From Pseudaminobacter soli (ex Zhang et al. 2022) (lineage in GTDB: Bacteria > Pseudomonadota > Alphaproteobacteria > Rhizobiales > Rhizobiaceae), in assembly GCF_014595955.1 (NCBI RefSeq), contig NZ_JABVCF010000011.1:124001-188000 (forward strand): 64,000 nt of DNA, given 5' to 3'. The notes beneath the pieces were generated by a model that was not told the origin of the DNA, searched no databases, and saw only the letters and a list, made by a program, of their open reading frames with translations. This document shows, piece after piece, positions 31,048-39,224 of the stretch. Positions within the stretch are counted from its first letter, which is position 1; every line of letters begins with the position of its first letter. The position numbers were made by a program, and so were the translations under genes.

Positions 31048-31350
31048 TCCGTGCCTACTCCAGAGAGAGCGGTTTGCCCTGCGGCCGTCTTGTCCTGCTT
31101 TCCGCCGGCAAATTCCGCAAAAACCGCTGATGCCGCCCGCAGCGGTACTTGATCAGTCGGTTAACATATGTGGAGCGAGGTTAACGCCTCGTCCAGTCTT
31201 CGCTTCCGTCCTTTACTGGTCGGTGAGAACGTTCCTGCGGGTCACTGTCCCCGAATCGTCCTGATTCCGCCAAAACACCCGAAGGTCAACCGCCTGTCGC
31301 ATGATTCGCGGTGAATTGGCGAATCAATTGAAGCGGGCGGGAGCGTCCGT
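31048..31350 (-). promoter_or_regulatory. dnaG-rpoD spacer with probable rpoD promoter
   Basis: No open frame of interest lies in these 303 bp. A minus-strand TTGACC at 31289-31284 could be a -35 element, but a convincing -10 partner at 17 bp is not seen. The spacer probably holds the rpoD promoter. Confidence 0.3.
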
Positions 31351-33282
31351 TCAGCTCCGATCCGAGCGACCGGACGAGACGCCGAAGCCCTCGATCAATG
31401 CCTCCGTAGCCTGAAGGTCCTGGAGTTGCGCCTGAATCTCGATCAGGTGTCGGTAGTTTTCGTCGGTCGGTTCGGCGTCGAGCGCCGTCTCGGCCAGCTT
31501 CAACTCCCTATGTAAGGTGCGGGCGCTGCGCTGCAAGTGCAGGGCCTGTGCGAACGCTTCGCGGGCATCCTCGACTGCGGCGTCCTCGAGTGCCGTCCAG
31601 AGGCGGGCGCCGCGAACCATCAGGGTCGCGCGCTCCAATATCTCCTCCATTCCCGCGGTCTTGATGGCTTGGCGAAGCCGGTCGCGGTCGCTCGCCTCGC
31701 CATGTGCGGCTGCGTCGATCAGCGCTGCGTGAAGCTGGCGGAGGTCGGCGCTGGTAAGCTCCAGCGTCTCGACCTGGTCGAAGTACTCGTCGATCAGCGA
31801 CGGATGGCTGATGAGCGTCACGATGATGGCGGTTTCGCGCAGCGGCATAACGCCGCCCGCCCGCCTCGCCAGCGCCGATCGTGACAGGCTATCCGAGACA
31901 GCGAGCCGGCCCGCAGCCTGCCCGGGCGTCGAGCCGCGCTGGCCGCTGCGGCGCTGGCCAGGTCCTCCTGACCCTGCAGCGGGGGGCCTTCCACGCGAGA
32001 CGCCAAAAAAGGCCTGTACGCGCTCCCGCATATCCTGGCTGTAGTGGAAGCGCACGCTCTCGTCGCGGATGCGAGCGGTGAGCTCGCGCAAACTTCGTTC
32101 CAGTTCGGCACGCCGCTCCGGGGTCTCGAAGACAGCGCCGGTGGTCTCGCGCATCCAGAGCAGGTCGGAAAGCGGGCGTGCCTCGGCAAGCACGGCGCGA
32201 AAAGCCTCAGCTCCTTCCTCGCGCACCAGGTCGTCGGGGTCCTTGCCCTCGGGGAGGAGTGCGAAACGCGCCGTCCGGCCGGGCTGAACGGCTGGCAGGA
32301 TCATGTCGGCGGCGCGCCAGGCCGCTCTGAGGCCCGCCGCATCGCCGTCAAAGCAGAGCACCGGCTCCGGCGTCATCTTCCAGAGGAGCTCCATCTGGTT
32401 CTCGGTCAGCGCCGTGCCGAGCGGCGCCACCACATTGTCGAAGCCCGCCTGCGAAAGGGCTATCACGTCCATGTAGCCTTCGACGGCGATTACCGGCTGG
32501 TCCTTGCCGAGCGACTTGCGGGCTCGCGCCAGGTTGTAGAGCACCTCGCCCTTGTGGAAGAGCTCGGTGTCGGGCGAGTTCATGTACTTGGCGGCGACCT
32601 CGGGCGACATCGCCCGGCCACCGAAGGCGATCACTCGTTCCCTGCGATCCTCGATCGGGAACATGATGCGGTCGCGGAACCAATCGTAGGAGACCGGGAT
32701 ATCGTTGCCATGCCGGACGAGGCCGCATGCCTCGATCTGGTCGGGAGCGACGCCTTTGCCTGCCAGATATTCCTTCAGGGCATTGCGGCTGTCCGGTGCG
32801 TAGCCGATCCGGAATTTCTGTTGGGTCGCAGGCGCCAGACCGCGCTCGCGCAGATAGGCGCGCGCCTTCGCGCCCGCCGCCGATTGCAGCTGCTGCTGGA
32901 AGAAACCTGCAGCCATCTCCATGACGTCATGCAGGCTAGCGCGCTGTCGCGCGCGCTCCTCTTCCCGCTCGTCGCGCGCGGGCAAGGGCAGCCCGGCCAT
33001 ATCGGCCAGGCGCTCCACCGCTTCAGGGAAGGACAGGCCGCCGAGATCGGTGAGGAAGCGGAAATGATCGCCCGAAACCCCGCAGCCGAAACAATGATAG
33101 CGGCCCTTGCGGTCCTCGCAGTGGAAGGAGGGCGTCCTCTCTCCATGGAAGGGGCAGCAGGCCCAGTAGTCGCCCTTCGCGGCATTGGTCTTGCGCCGAT
33201 CCCACGTCACGCGCTGTCCCACCACAGCCGAAATCGGCACGCGGTCGCGTATCTCATCGAGGAAGCTGGGCGGAAAGCGCAT
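31351..33282 (-). CDS. dnaG: DNA primase
   Basis: A 643-residue primase that makes RNA primers at the replication fork. The CHC2 zinc-binding domain (CCPFHGERTPSFHC and YHCFGC, residues about 41-64) is followed by the RNA-polymerase core and TOPRIM domain with VIAVEGYMDVIAL and LCFDGDAAGLRAA acidic residues, and then a helicase-interaction C-terminus. ATG 33282 (MRFPPSFLDEIRDRVPI) is the family start; the 108-residue upstream extension is rejected. A Gly/Arg-rich linker (SRGRPPAAGSGGPG) precedes the C-terminal domain. Confidence 0.97.
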   Translation of the reverse strand: MRFPPSFLDEIRDRVPISAVVGQRVTWDRRKTNAAKGDYWACCPFHGERTPSFHCEDRKGRYHCFGCGVSGDHFRFLTDLGGLSFPEAVERLADMAGLPLPARDEREEERARQRASLHDVMEMAAGFFQQQLQSAAGAKARAYLRERGLAPATQQKFRIGYAPDSRNALKEYLAGKGVAPDQIEACGLVRHGNDIPVSYDWFRDRIMFPIEDRRERVIAFGGRAMSPEVAAKYMNSPDTELFHKGEVLYNLARARKSLGKDQPVIAVEGYMDVIALSQAGFDNVVAPLGTALTENQMELLWKMTPEPVLCFDGDAAGLRAAWRAADMILPAVQPGRTARFALLPEGKDPDDLVREEGAEAFRAVLAEARPLSDLLWMRETTGAVFETPERRAELERSLRELTARIRDESVRFHYSQDMRERVQAFFGVSRGRPPAAGSGGPGQRRSGQRGSTPGQAAGRLAVSDSLSRSALARRAGGVMPLRETAIIVTLISHPSLIDEYFDQVETLELTSADLRQLHAALIDAAAHGEASDRDRLRQAIKTAGMEEILERATLMVRGARLWTALEDAAVEDAREAFAQALHLQRSARTLHRELKLAETALDAEPTDENYRHLIEIQAQLQDLQATEALIEGFGVSSGRSDRS

Positions 33283-33443
33283 TGGATCGGGGTCCCTTGT
33301 GCTGCAGATACGGCACGGCAGCGCGGTGCGCCACCGGCCATTGCGTCCATGCCCGCGATCCACAGGGGCGCAGATCGGCAACCATTGAGAAAAACTGCAC
33401 GATCCTCCAGCCTTTCTGGATTGCCGCGACGAGTTGTCCATGG

Positions 33444-33460
33444 TTGTACGCCACGTACAA
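33444..33460. promoter_or_regulatory. Operator-like inverted repeat upstream of MFS gene
   Basis: TTGTACG-CCA-CGTACAA is a perfect 7-bp inverted repeat with a 3-bp spacer, 32 bp before the MFS start codon in the dnaG-MFS divergent spacer. It suggests control by a dimeric repressor not encoded next door. Confidence 0.55.
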
Positions 33461-33491
33461 AGCACCAACCTCGCGCACTTCCGGTTCCGCC

Positions 33492-34676
33492 ATGCCGCTG
33501 CCCCTGATCGCCCTATTTGCTGCAGCCTTCGCCTTCGGCACGACGGAGTTCGTGATCGCAGGCGTGCTGCCGGACGTCGCCGCAGGCCTCGAGATTTCCA
33601 TTCCAACCGCGGGCATTCTCGTCTCAGGCTATGCGTTGGGCATCGCCATCGGCGGCCCGCTGATGACGATCGCTACGGCGCGCGTATCCCGCAAGACGCT
33701 GCTGCTCGCAGTTCTGGTGGTCTTCACGCTCGGCCAGTTGGCCTGTGCGCTGGCACCCGGCTTCGTCTCCATGCTCGTCGTCCGTTGCATCGTAGCCGTC
33801 GCGCACGGCGTCTACTTCGGCATCGCCATGGTCGTGGCGACAGGCATCGTCAATCCCGGGCAGCGTGGCATGGCAGTCGCCGTCGTGCTCGCCGGCCTGA
33901 CCGTTTCCAACGTCGTCGGCGTCCCTATCGGCAGTGCCGTCGGCCAGTTCTTCGGCTGGCGCGCCACGTTCTGGGCCATGCTGGCGCTGGGCCTCGTCTC
34001 CCTCGCCGCCATGGCCCTACTCCTGCCGCGTACCGGGGGCGCGGCGACACGGCCGGCAAGCCTCGCCCGCGAGGTTCGCGTTCTCGGCCGCCAGCAGGTC
34101 TGGACCTCGCTGATCCTCATGCTGATGCTGATGATCTGCCAGTTCGTTCCGTTCACCTACATCTCGCCGCTGCTGCAGGAGGTGACCGGACTGGACGCGA
34201 TGCACGTCCCATGGGTGCTTCTGATCAATGGCATTGGCTGCACGCTCGGCGTGTTCATCGGCGGCAGGCTGGCGGACTGGAAGCTGATGCCCTCGCTCAT
34301 CGTCATCACGGTTGTGCAGGTGGCGATTGTGGCATTGATGTACGTCGTGGCACCGTATCCGCTACCGATGATCGTAGCGGTGGCGGCGTGGGGCTGCGTC
34401 AACTTTGCCATCGGCACGCCGATCCAGACCCGTATCCTATCGTGGACCGCCGATGCGCCGAACCTCGCCTCGTCGCTTATTCCCGCGGGCTTCAATGTCG
34501 GGATCGCCTTCGCCGCCTTCTTCGGAGCGGCCATGCTCAATGCTGGCCTGGGCTATCGCGAATTGCCCCTGTTCGGCGTGGCGTCCATGCTGCTGGCTCT
34601 GGTGGTGGCGACCCTGTCCTGGACGGCCGAGCGGCGCAGCGGCGCCACGCCGCCTCCATCCGCTCGCGCAGTATAG
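33492..34676 (+). CDS. MFS transporter, AraJ/NepI-like (DHA1) exporter
   Basis: A 394-residue inner-membrane protein with twelve hydrophobic segments. It begins LIALFAAAFAFGTTEFVIAG, the hallmark TTEFVxxGxLP opening of the AraJ/NepI/PbuE drug-H+ antiporter subfamily, and has RVSRKTLLL in the loop between TM2 and TM3. Proteins of this group export sugars, nucleosides or drugs using the proton gradient. ATG 33492 is chosen because it gives a normal N-terminus. The gene diverges from dnaG and is preceded by an operator-like palindrome. Confidence 0.9.
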   Translation: MPLPLIALFAAAFAFGTTEFVIAGVLPDVAAGLEISIPTAGILVSGYALGIAIGGPLMTIATARVSRKTLLLAVLVVFTLGQLACALAPGFVSMLVVRCIVAVAHGVYFGIAMVVATGIVNPGQRGMAVAVVLAGLTVSNVVGVPIGSAVGQFFGWRATFWAMLALGLVSLAAMALLLPRTGGAATRPASLAREVRVLGRQQVWTSLILMLMLMICQFVPFTYISPLLQEVTGLDAMHVPWVLLINGIGCTLGVFIGGRLADWKLMPSLIVITVVQVAIVALMYVVAPYPLPMIVAVAAWGCVNFAIGTPIQTRILSWTADAPNLASSLIPAGFNVGIAFAAFFGAAMLNAGLGYRELPLFGVASMLLALVVATLSWTAERRSGATPPPSARAV

Positions 34677-34803
34677 CGACGCAAGCAGAGTGGCCACTTG
34701 CCCACCATCGCAAGTCCGTTGGTGTCGACGCGTACGGGCTAGACGATCTGTCGGCGATATCGCCGCTGAGAGCTGATCTCGTCGTCAAGGCATGGAGCAT
34801 CAG

Positions 34804-34824
34804 GGGCGGCCTTGGGCCGCCCCT
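34804..34824. terminator. GC hairpin between MFS and RcnB-like genes
   Basis: GGGGCGGCC-TTG-GGCCGCCCC is a perfect 9-bp stem between two convergent genes. The T tract is minimal (TT), so termination strength is uncertain. Confidence 0.55.
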
Positions 34825-34852
34825 TCGGAATTCCGCAGGGAATGGTGGTGTT

Positions 34853-35191
34853 TCAGCGGGCCACAACGATGCTGGCGATCAGGCCTGACACGGCGCCGAC
34901 GAGCAGATAGTCGTTGCCCACTCTGATCCAGTGATGGCCGGGAACTGGCCGCCGCAAACCGTGGCGGTGATAGTTGCGTACCGGCTTGTGCCGCTTCCAT
35001 TCGGAATATCTGTGACCCTTGTGCCAGCGTTGATGGCGATGGTGGTGCCTCTTGGCCTCGTGATGCCTGGATCCGTGATATTGCGCGACCACATCGCCGC
35101 CGGCACGGTGCTGGACGGGCGCGGCCATGGCTTGAGCAGTGGGGCCGGCAAGCAGGGCAAGGGCCAGTGCTGAGATTGCGATGCGTTTCAC
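34853..35191 (-). CDS. His-rich RcnB-like periplasmic protein
   Basis: A 112-residue secreted protein. GTG 35191 is placed behind AAGGAGAACCCG and gives a clean signal peptide (KRIAISALALALLAGPTAQA); an ATG at 35257 would spoil it. The mature part is extraordinarily histidine-rich (HHEAKRHHHRHQRWHKGH, then YHRHGLRRPVPGHHWIRVG) and ends with the DYLLVGAVSGLIASIV segment typical of RcnB-family proteins, which influence nickel/cobalt export. The histidines suggest divalent metal binding. A 23-bp palindrome lies 74 bp upstream. Confidence 0.75.
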   Translation of the reverse strand: MKRIAISALALALLAGPTAQAMAAPVQHRAGGDVVAQYHGSRHHEAKRHHHRHQRWHKGHRYSEWKRHKPVRNYHRHGLRRPVPGHHWIRVGNDYLLVGAVSGLIASIVVAR

Positions 35192-35494
35192 CGGGTTCTC
35201 CTTCGTTGTTGACGTGACCCTGGTATGGCTCGCCAAGTGAACCGCACATGAACGCATGCATTAAGGATTTGTAATGATTACATATCCTTGGATCTGGATG
35301 TTAACGCTACGGAATGAGAGGTCGGATCGCAGGATCGGGAGAAATGGTCCCAAAGACGGGGGCGGAGATCACCCCTCGCTAAACTTATCCGGCTAAGATA
35401 AATCTGAGGCTACTATGAAAACGATCCGCACTCTCGGGCGACCCCGCGCGGCCAGAAGCCGCGTCGGCAACTGTCGCTCGGAAGAAGGCGCGAA
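35192..35494. promoter_or_regulatory. Divergent spacer with 23-bp palindrome at 35265-35287
   Basis: The spacer contains an 11-bp-arm inverted repeat centred on GTAATGATTAC, running GGATTTGTAAT-G-ATTACATATCC with one mismatch. Its AT-rich core resembles metal-responsive (Zur-like) boxes. No other feature is evident in the remaining sequence. Confidence 0.5.
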
Positions 35495-37156
35495 ATGAGC
35501 GGCTCGGTCGTCCTCCTCAACCTCGCGGGCGCGGTCGCGCTGCTGCTTTTCGCCACCCGCATGGTGCGCACTGGCGTGGAACGCGCCTATGGCGACGTGC
35601 TGCGTCACCGGCTGCGGTCCGTGCTGCGCAATCCGATCCTTGCGGTCGGGGCAGGGGCGCTGCTCGCGATCTGCCTGCAAAGCGCCACGGCCGTCAGCAT
35701 CCTGGTCGGATCGTTCACCGGCGCCGGCATCGTCGGCGCGACCCCGGGCCTGCTCTCGGTGCTGGGCGCAGACCTCGGCTCGTCGCTGGTGGTAAAGCTG
35801 CTTTCCTTCGACCTTAGCCTGCTCGTTCCGGTCTGCCTGCTGGCGGGCACGTCCATGTTCATGGCGACCGAGCGACGCGAATGGCGCCAGCTTGGGCACA
35901 TCCTCGTCGGCGTGGGTCTGTTGCTCTTGTCTCTGCGCATGATCGGCCAGGCGTCCGAGCCGCTGCGCGAAAGCGAGATCCTGCCGGTCGTCATCAACTA
36001 TCTCTCGGGCGACCCGATCACCGCCTTCCTGCTGGCGGCCGTGATGACCTGGCTGTTCCACTCCAGCGTGGCCGCCATTCTCCTCGTCTGCGCGCTGGCG
36101 GCGCGCGGTCTCGTGCCCATTCCGCTTGGTCTGGTCCTGATCCTGGGAGCCAACCTTGGAGGCGGCGTGATCGCGGTGATGCTGTCGCGAGGCTCGGTGC
36201 CGCGCGCGCGGATCGTGCCTCTCGGCAACCTGATCATGCGCACAGCGGGCGCGGTGATCGGCCTGGCGGTGCTCGTGCTCCTTCAGCCGCCGCTCGGCTG
36301 GCTGGGCGCCGGACCGGTTGACCAACTGGTCCATTTCCATATCGCGTTCAACGTGGCTCTGGTGATCGCTGGGGCGCCGTTTGCCCACTGGGTGAGCAGG
36401 CTGGCGGAAAGCCTCACGCGAACGGGGGAGGCTCGACAGGCGGGGACGCTTGCGGGCGCGGAAGTCAGTGCGCTCGACGAGGCGGCGCTCGCGATGCCGA
36501 CAATCGCGCTGGCAAATGCCACACGCGAGGTCGTGCGCGTCTGTGGAACGGTTGAACTGATGCTCATGCGCGTGATCGAACTCTATGAGCACGCCGACCA
36601 GGTGAAGATCGACGAATTGGCGGCGCTCGACGACAGGGTCGACCGCAAGCATGCGGCCATCAAGCTCTATCTTGCCAAGCTTACCGCAAATCCACTCACG
36701 GAAGCAGAGACCTTGCGCTGTCAAGAACTTCTCGGCGCCTCCATCAGGCTTGAGCAGGTAGGCGACATCATTGTGCGCAATCTTTTGGCGCATGTGCAGA
36801 AGAAGTTGGACCGGGGACTCACTTTCACGGACGAAGGCTGGCGCGAACTGGTCGCTTTCCACCACGCCGTGCTCATCAATGCGCGGCTTGCATTCAATGT
36901 GGTGGTGTCGCGCGACGCCATGACGGCGCGGCAACTCGTGCAGGAGAAGGATCGGCTGCGCACGCTCGAAAAGCAGTCGAGCCAGAGCCATTTCGACCGT
37001 CTGCGCGAAGGGACGGCCAAGAGCCTGGAGACCAGTTCCATCCACCTGGATACGATCCGGGACCTCAAGCAGATCAACTCGCTGCTTGCCGCGATGGCCT
37101 ACCCGGTTCTCGAGGAGGCTGGCCTGCTCACCGGATCGCGCTTGCGGGCGGTTTAG
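35495..37156 (+). CDS. Na/Pi-cotransporter-family protein with PhoU-like tail
   Basis: A 553-residue protein. The membrane half has the two inverted NptA-type repeats with signature glutamine/serine motifs, ICLQSATAVSILVGSFTGAG (repeat 1) and WLFHSSVAAILLVCALAARG (repeat 2), plus NLGGG. The C-terminal 230 residues are helical and PhoU-like, with VDRKHAAIKLYLAKL and LLGASIRLEQVGDIIV blocks. Such fusions take up phosphate with sodium and may regulate the process. ATG 35495 follows GGAAGAAGGCGCGAA. It stands alone. Confidence 0.9.
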   Translation: MSGSVVLLNLAGAVALLLFATRMVRTGVERAYGDVLRHRLRSVLRNPILAVGAGALLAICLQSATAVSILVGSFTGAGIVGATPGLLSVLGADLGSSLVVKLLSFDLSLLVPVCLLAGTSMFMATERREWRQLGHILVGVGLLLLSLRMIGQASEPLRESEILPVVINYLSGDPITAFLLAAVMTWLFHSSVAAILLVCALAARGLVPIPLGLVLILGANLGGGVIAVMLSRGSVPRARIVPLGNLIMRTAGAVIGLAVLVLLQPPLGWLGAGPVDQLVHFHIAFNVALVIAGAPFAHWVSRLAESLTRTGEARQAGTLAGAEVSALDEAALAMPTIALANATREVVRVCGTVELMLMRVIELYEHADQVKIDELAALDDRVDRKHAAIKLYLAKLTANPLTEAETLRCQELLGASIRLEQVGDIIVRNLLAHVQKKLDRGLTFTDEGWRELVAFHHAVLINARLAFNVVVSRDAMTARQLVQEKDRLRTLEKQSSQSHFDRLREGTAKSLETSSIHLDTIRDLKQINSLLAAMAYPVLEEAGLLTGSRLRAV

Positions 37157-37255
37157 ACTGGACCGAGAGAACCTCTCCCGGCTTGAATGAACTGGACCTC
37201 CTCGGCCCAGCCCACCGGTTGGAACGGCACTTCAGCTGAGAGTCGGGGGCTGGCG

Positions 37256-37705
37256 TTACTGAAGCATCGACTTCACGATGCCGCTCGCCTTGCCGAAATC
37301 CATTTTGCCCGGAAATCTCTCCTTCAGCACGGCCATGCAACGGCCCATGTCGCGCAATCCCTCCGCTCCAACCTCCTCGATCACCTCCTGGACGGCGCGC
37401 TTTGTTGCCTCCTCGTCCATCTGTTTGGGCAGGAATTCGCGGATGATCACGATCTCCTGGCGCTCCTGCTCGGCGAGTTCGGGCCGGCCGCCCTGCTCGA
37501 AGGCATGGGCGGATTCCTCTCGCTGACGGACCATCTTGGCGAGGACCTGCATGATCTCGTCGTCGCTCACCGGGGCCTTGCCGGCGCCGCGATTGGCGAT
37601 GTCGCGATCCTGCAGGGCGGCATTGATGAGGCGCAACGTCGACGTCCGCCGCTTGTCCTGAGCCTTCAGAGACGCTTTCAGCGCCTCCGCGATCTCCACG
37701 CGCAT
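37256..37705 (-). CDS. GatB/YqeY-domain protein
   Basis: A 149-residue YqeY protein, related to the tRNA-binding tail domain of GatB. It shows MRVEIAEALKASLKAQDKRR, a long helix QREESAHAFEQGGRPELAEQ and KRAVQEVIEEVGAEGLRDMG with the final GKASGIVKSML. ATG 37705 follows AAAAGGAGAAATTCC. It diverges from carA, an arrangement common in rhizobia. Proposed to bind tRNA, but unproven. Confidence 0.93.
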   Translation of the reverse strand: MRVEIAEALKASLKAQDKRRTSTLRLINAALQDRDIANRGAGKAPVSDDEIMQVLAKMVRQREESAHAFEQGGRPELAEQERQEIVIIREFLPKQMDEEATKRAVQEVIEEVGAEGLRDMGRCMAVLKERFPGKMDFGKASGIVKSMLQ

Positions 37706-37988
37706 GGAATTTCTCCTTTTCCGGACCATCGACAATAGCGCCACGCGACGGCGGAAGCAAATCCGGCCCGCAACCAACCTTCTGATTTTGCTTGCGAAAA
37801 AATTGGTGGTCGCTAGGTCGCGATGATTGACCCGTCGGGAGGCATCGCCTATTGTGCGTGCCTTGCAGTGAGTGCGAAAAAAAACGTCCACGGTTCCGGC
37901 GAACACCGTCGCGAACCGCGTTCTGCTGCATTATATGGCCATCGGACCGCTTCTGGACAAGCGCCCTGCCATCGCCAACGGAGTCGCC

Positions 37989-39191
37989 ATGACCGCCTCG
38001 ACATCCCCCTGGGGTACCGAACTGCTGACTGCTGCCCTGGTCCTGGCCGACGGCACCGTCATCCGTGGCAAGGGACTGGGTGCAACCGGCAGTGCGGTCG
38101 CGGAAGTCTGCTTCAACACCGCACTCACCGGCTACGAGGAGATCCTGACCGATCCATCCTATGCCGGGCAAATCGTCACTTTCACCTTTCCCCATATCGG
38201 CAACGTCGGTGTCAATGACGAGGACATTGAGGACCTCAACCCTGCCGCGCGGTCGGGCGCCGTCGGCGCCGTCTTCAAGGCAGACGTGACCAACCCCTCG
38301 AACTATCGCGCCGCGGGCGATCTGGATCGCTGGTTGAAGCGGCGCGGCATCATCGCGATAAGCGGCATCGATACACGCGCGCTGACGGCGCTGATCCGGG
38401 AGAAGGGCGCCCCCAACGCGGTGATCGCGCATTCAGCGGACGGCCGCTTCGACATCGACGACCTGAAGCGGCAGGCGAAGTCCTGGCCTGGCCTGATCGG
38501 GCTCGATCTCGCGAAGGAAGTTACGTCCGGCCAGTCGTCCGTCTGGACCGAGATGCCGTGGGCCTGGAACGAGGGCTATTCCTCCCTGACCGAGCCACGC
38601 TTCCACGTCGTGGCAATCGACTATGGCGTGAAGCGCAACATCCTACGGCTGATCTCCGGCCTCGGCGGAAAGGTGACCGTCGTTCCCGCCCAGACCAGCG
38701 CCGAGGACATACTGGCGCTGAAGCCGGACGGGGTTTTCCTGTCGAACGGTCCCGGCGATCCGGCGGCCACGGGCGCGTATGCGGTGCCCGTGATCAAGGA
38801 TCTGCTCAAGACCGACATCCCGATCTTCGGCATCTGCCTCGGGCACCAGATGCTGGCGCTGGCGCTCGGCGCCTCCACCGTGAAGATGCACCAGGGCCAC
38901 CATGGCGCGAACCATCCGGTCAAGGACCATACCACCGGCAAGGTCGAGATCGTCTCGATGAACCACGGCTTTGCCGTCGACGCGGCGACGTTGCCCGCCG
39001 GCGTACAGGAAACCCACATTTCCTTATTCGACGGCACCAATTGTGGCCTGACGCTTTCAGGCCGACCGGTCTTCTCGGTGCAGCACCATCCCGAAGCCTC
39101 GCCGGGGCCGCAGGATTCGCACTATCTCTTCCGCCGCTTCGTCAACCTGATCCTGGAGCGGAAGGGAGAACCGGCCCTGGCGGAGCGCTGA
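37989..39191 (+). CDS. carA: Carbamoyl-phosphate synthase small subunit
   Basis: A 400-residue glutaminase subunit that feeds ammonia to CarB for arginine and pyrimidine synthesis. The N-terminal domain has LVLADGTVIRGKGLGATGSA and FNTALTGYEEILTDPSYAGQ. The class I amidotransferase domain has the catalytic Cys in GICLGHQM (C283) and the His/Glu pair in QHHPEASPGP. ATG 37989 follows AACGGAGTCGCC; upstream starts at 37935 and 37872 are less likely. carB lies 7.2 kb downstream on the same strand, so the two are separately transcribed. Confidence 0.96.
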   Translation: MTASTSPWGTELLTAALVLADGTVIRGKGLGATGSAVAEVCFNTALTGYEEILTDPSYAGQIVTFTFPHIGNVGVNDEDIEDLNPAARSGAVGAVFKADVTNPSNYRAAGDLDRWLKRRGIIAISGIDTRALTALIREKGAPNAVIAHSADGRFDIDDLKRQAKSWPGLIGLDLAKEVTSGQSSVWTEMPWAWNEGYSSLTEPRFHVVAIDYGVKRNILRLISGLGGKVTVVPAQTSAEDILALKPDGVFLSNGPGDPAATGAYAVPVIKDLLKTDIPIFGICLGHQMLALALGASTVKMHQGHHGANHPVKDHTTGKVEIVSMNHGFAVDAATLPAGVQETHISLFDGTNCGLTLSGRPVFSVQHHPEASPGPQDSHYLFRRFVNLILERKGEPALAER

Positions 39192-39224
39192 CCCGGCCCA
39201 CCTTAGGGGGGGCGATGCCCTCCG

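Noticed and set aside
35393-37045. 550-residue frame antisense to the Na/Pi cotransporter
   Set aside because: Composition is His/Arg/Gln-rich noise; the plus-strand transporter motifs are unmistakable.
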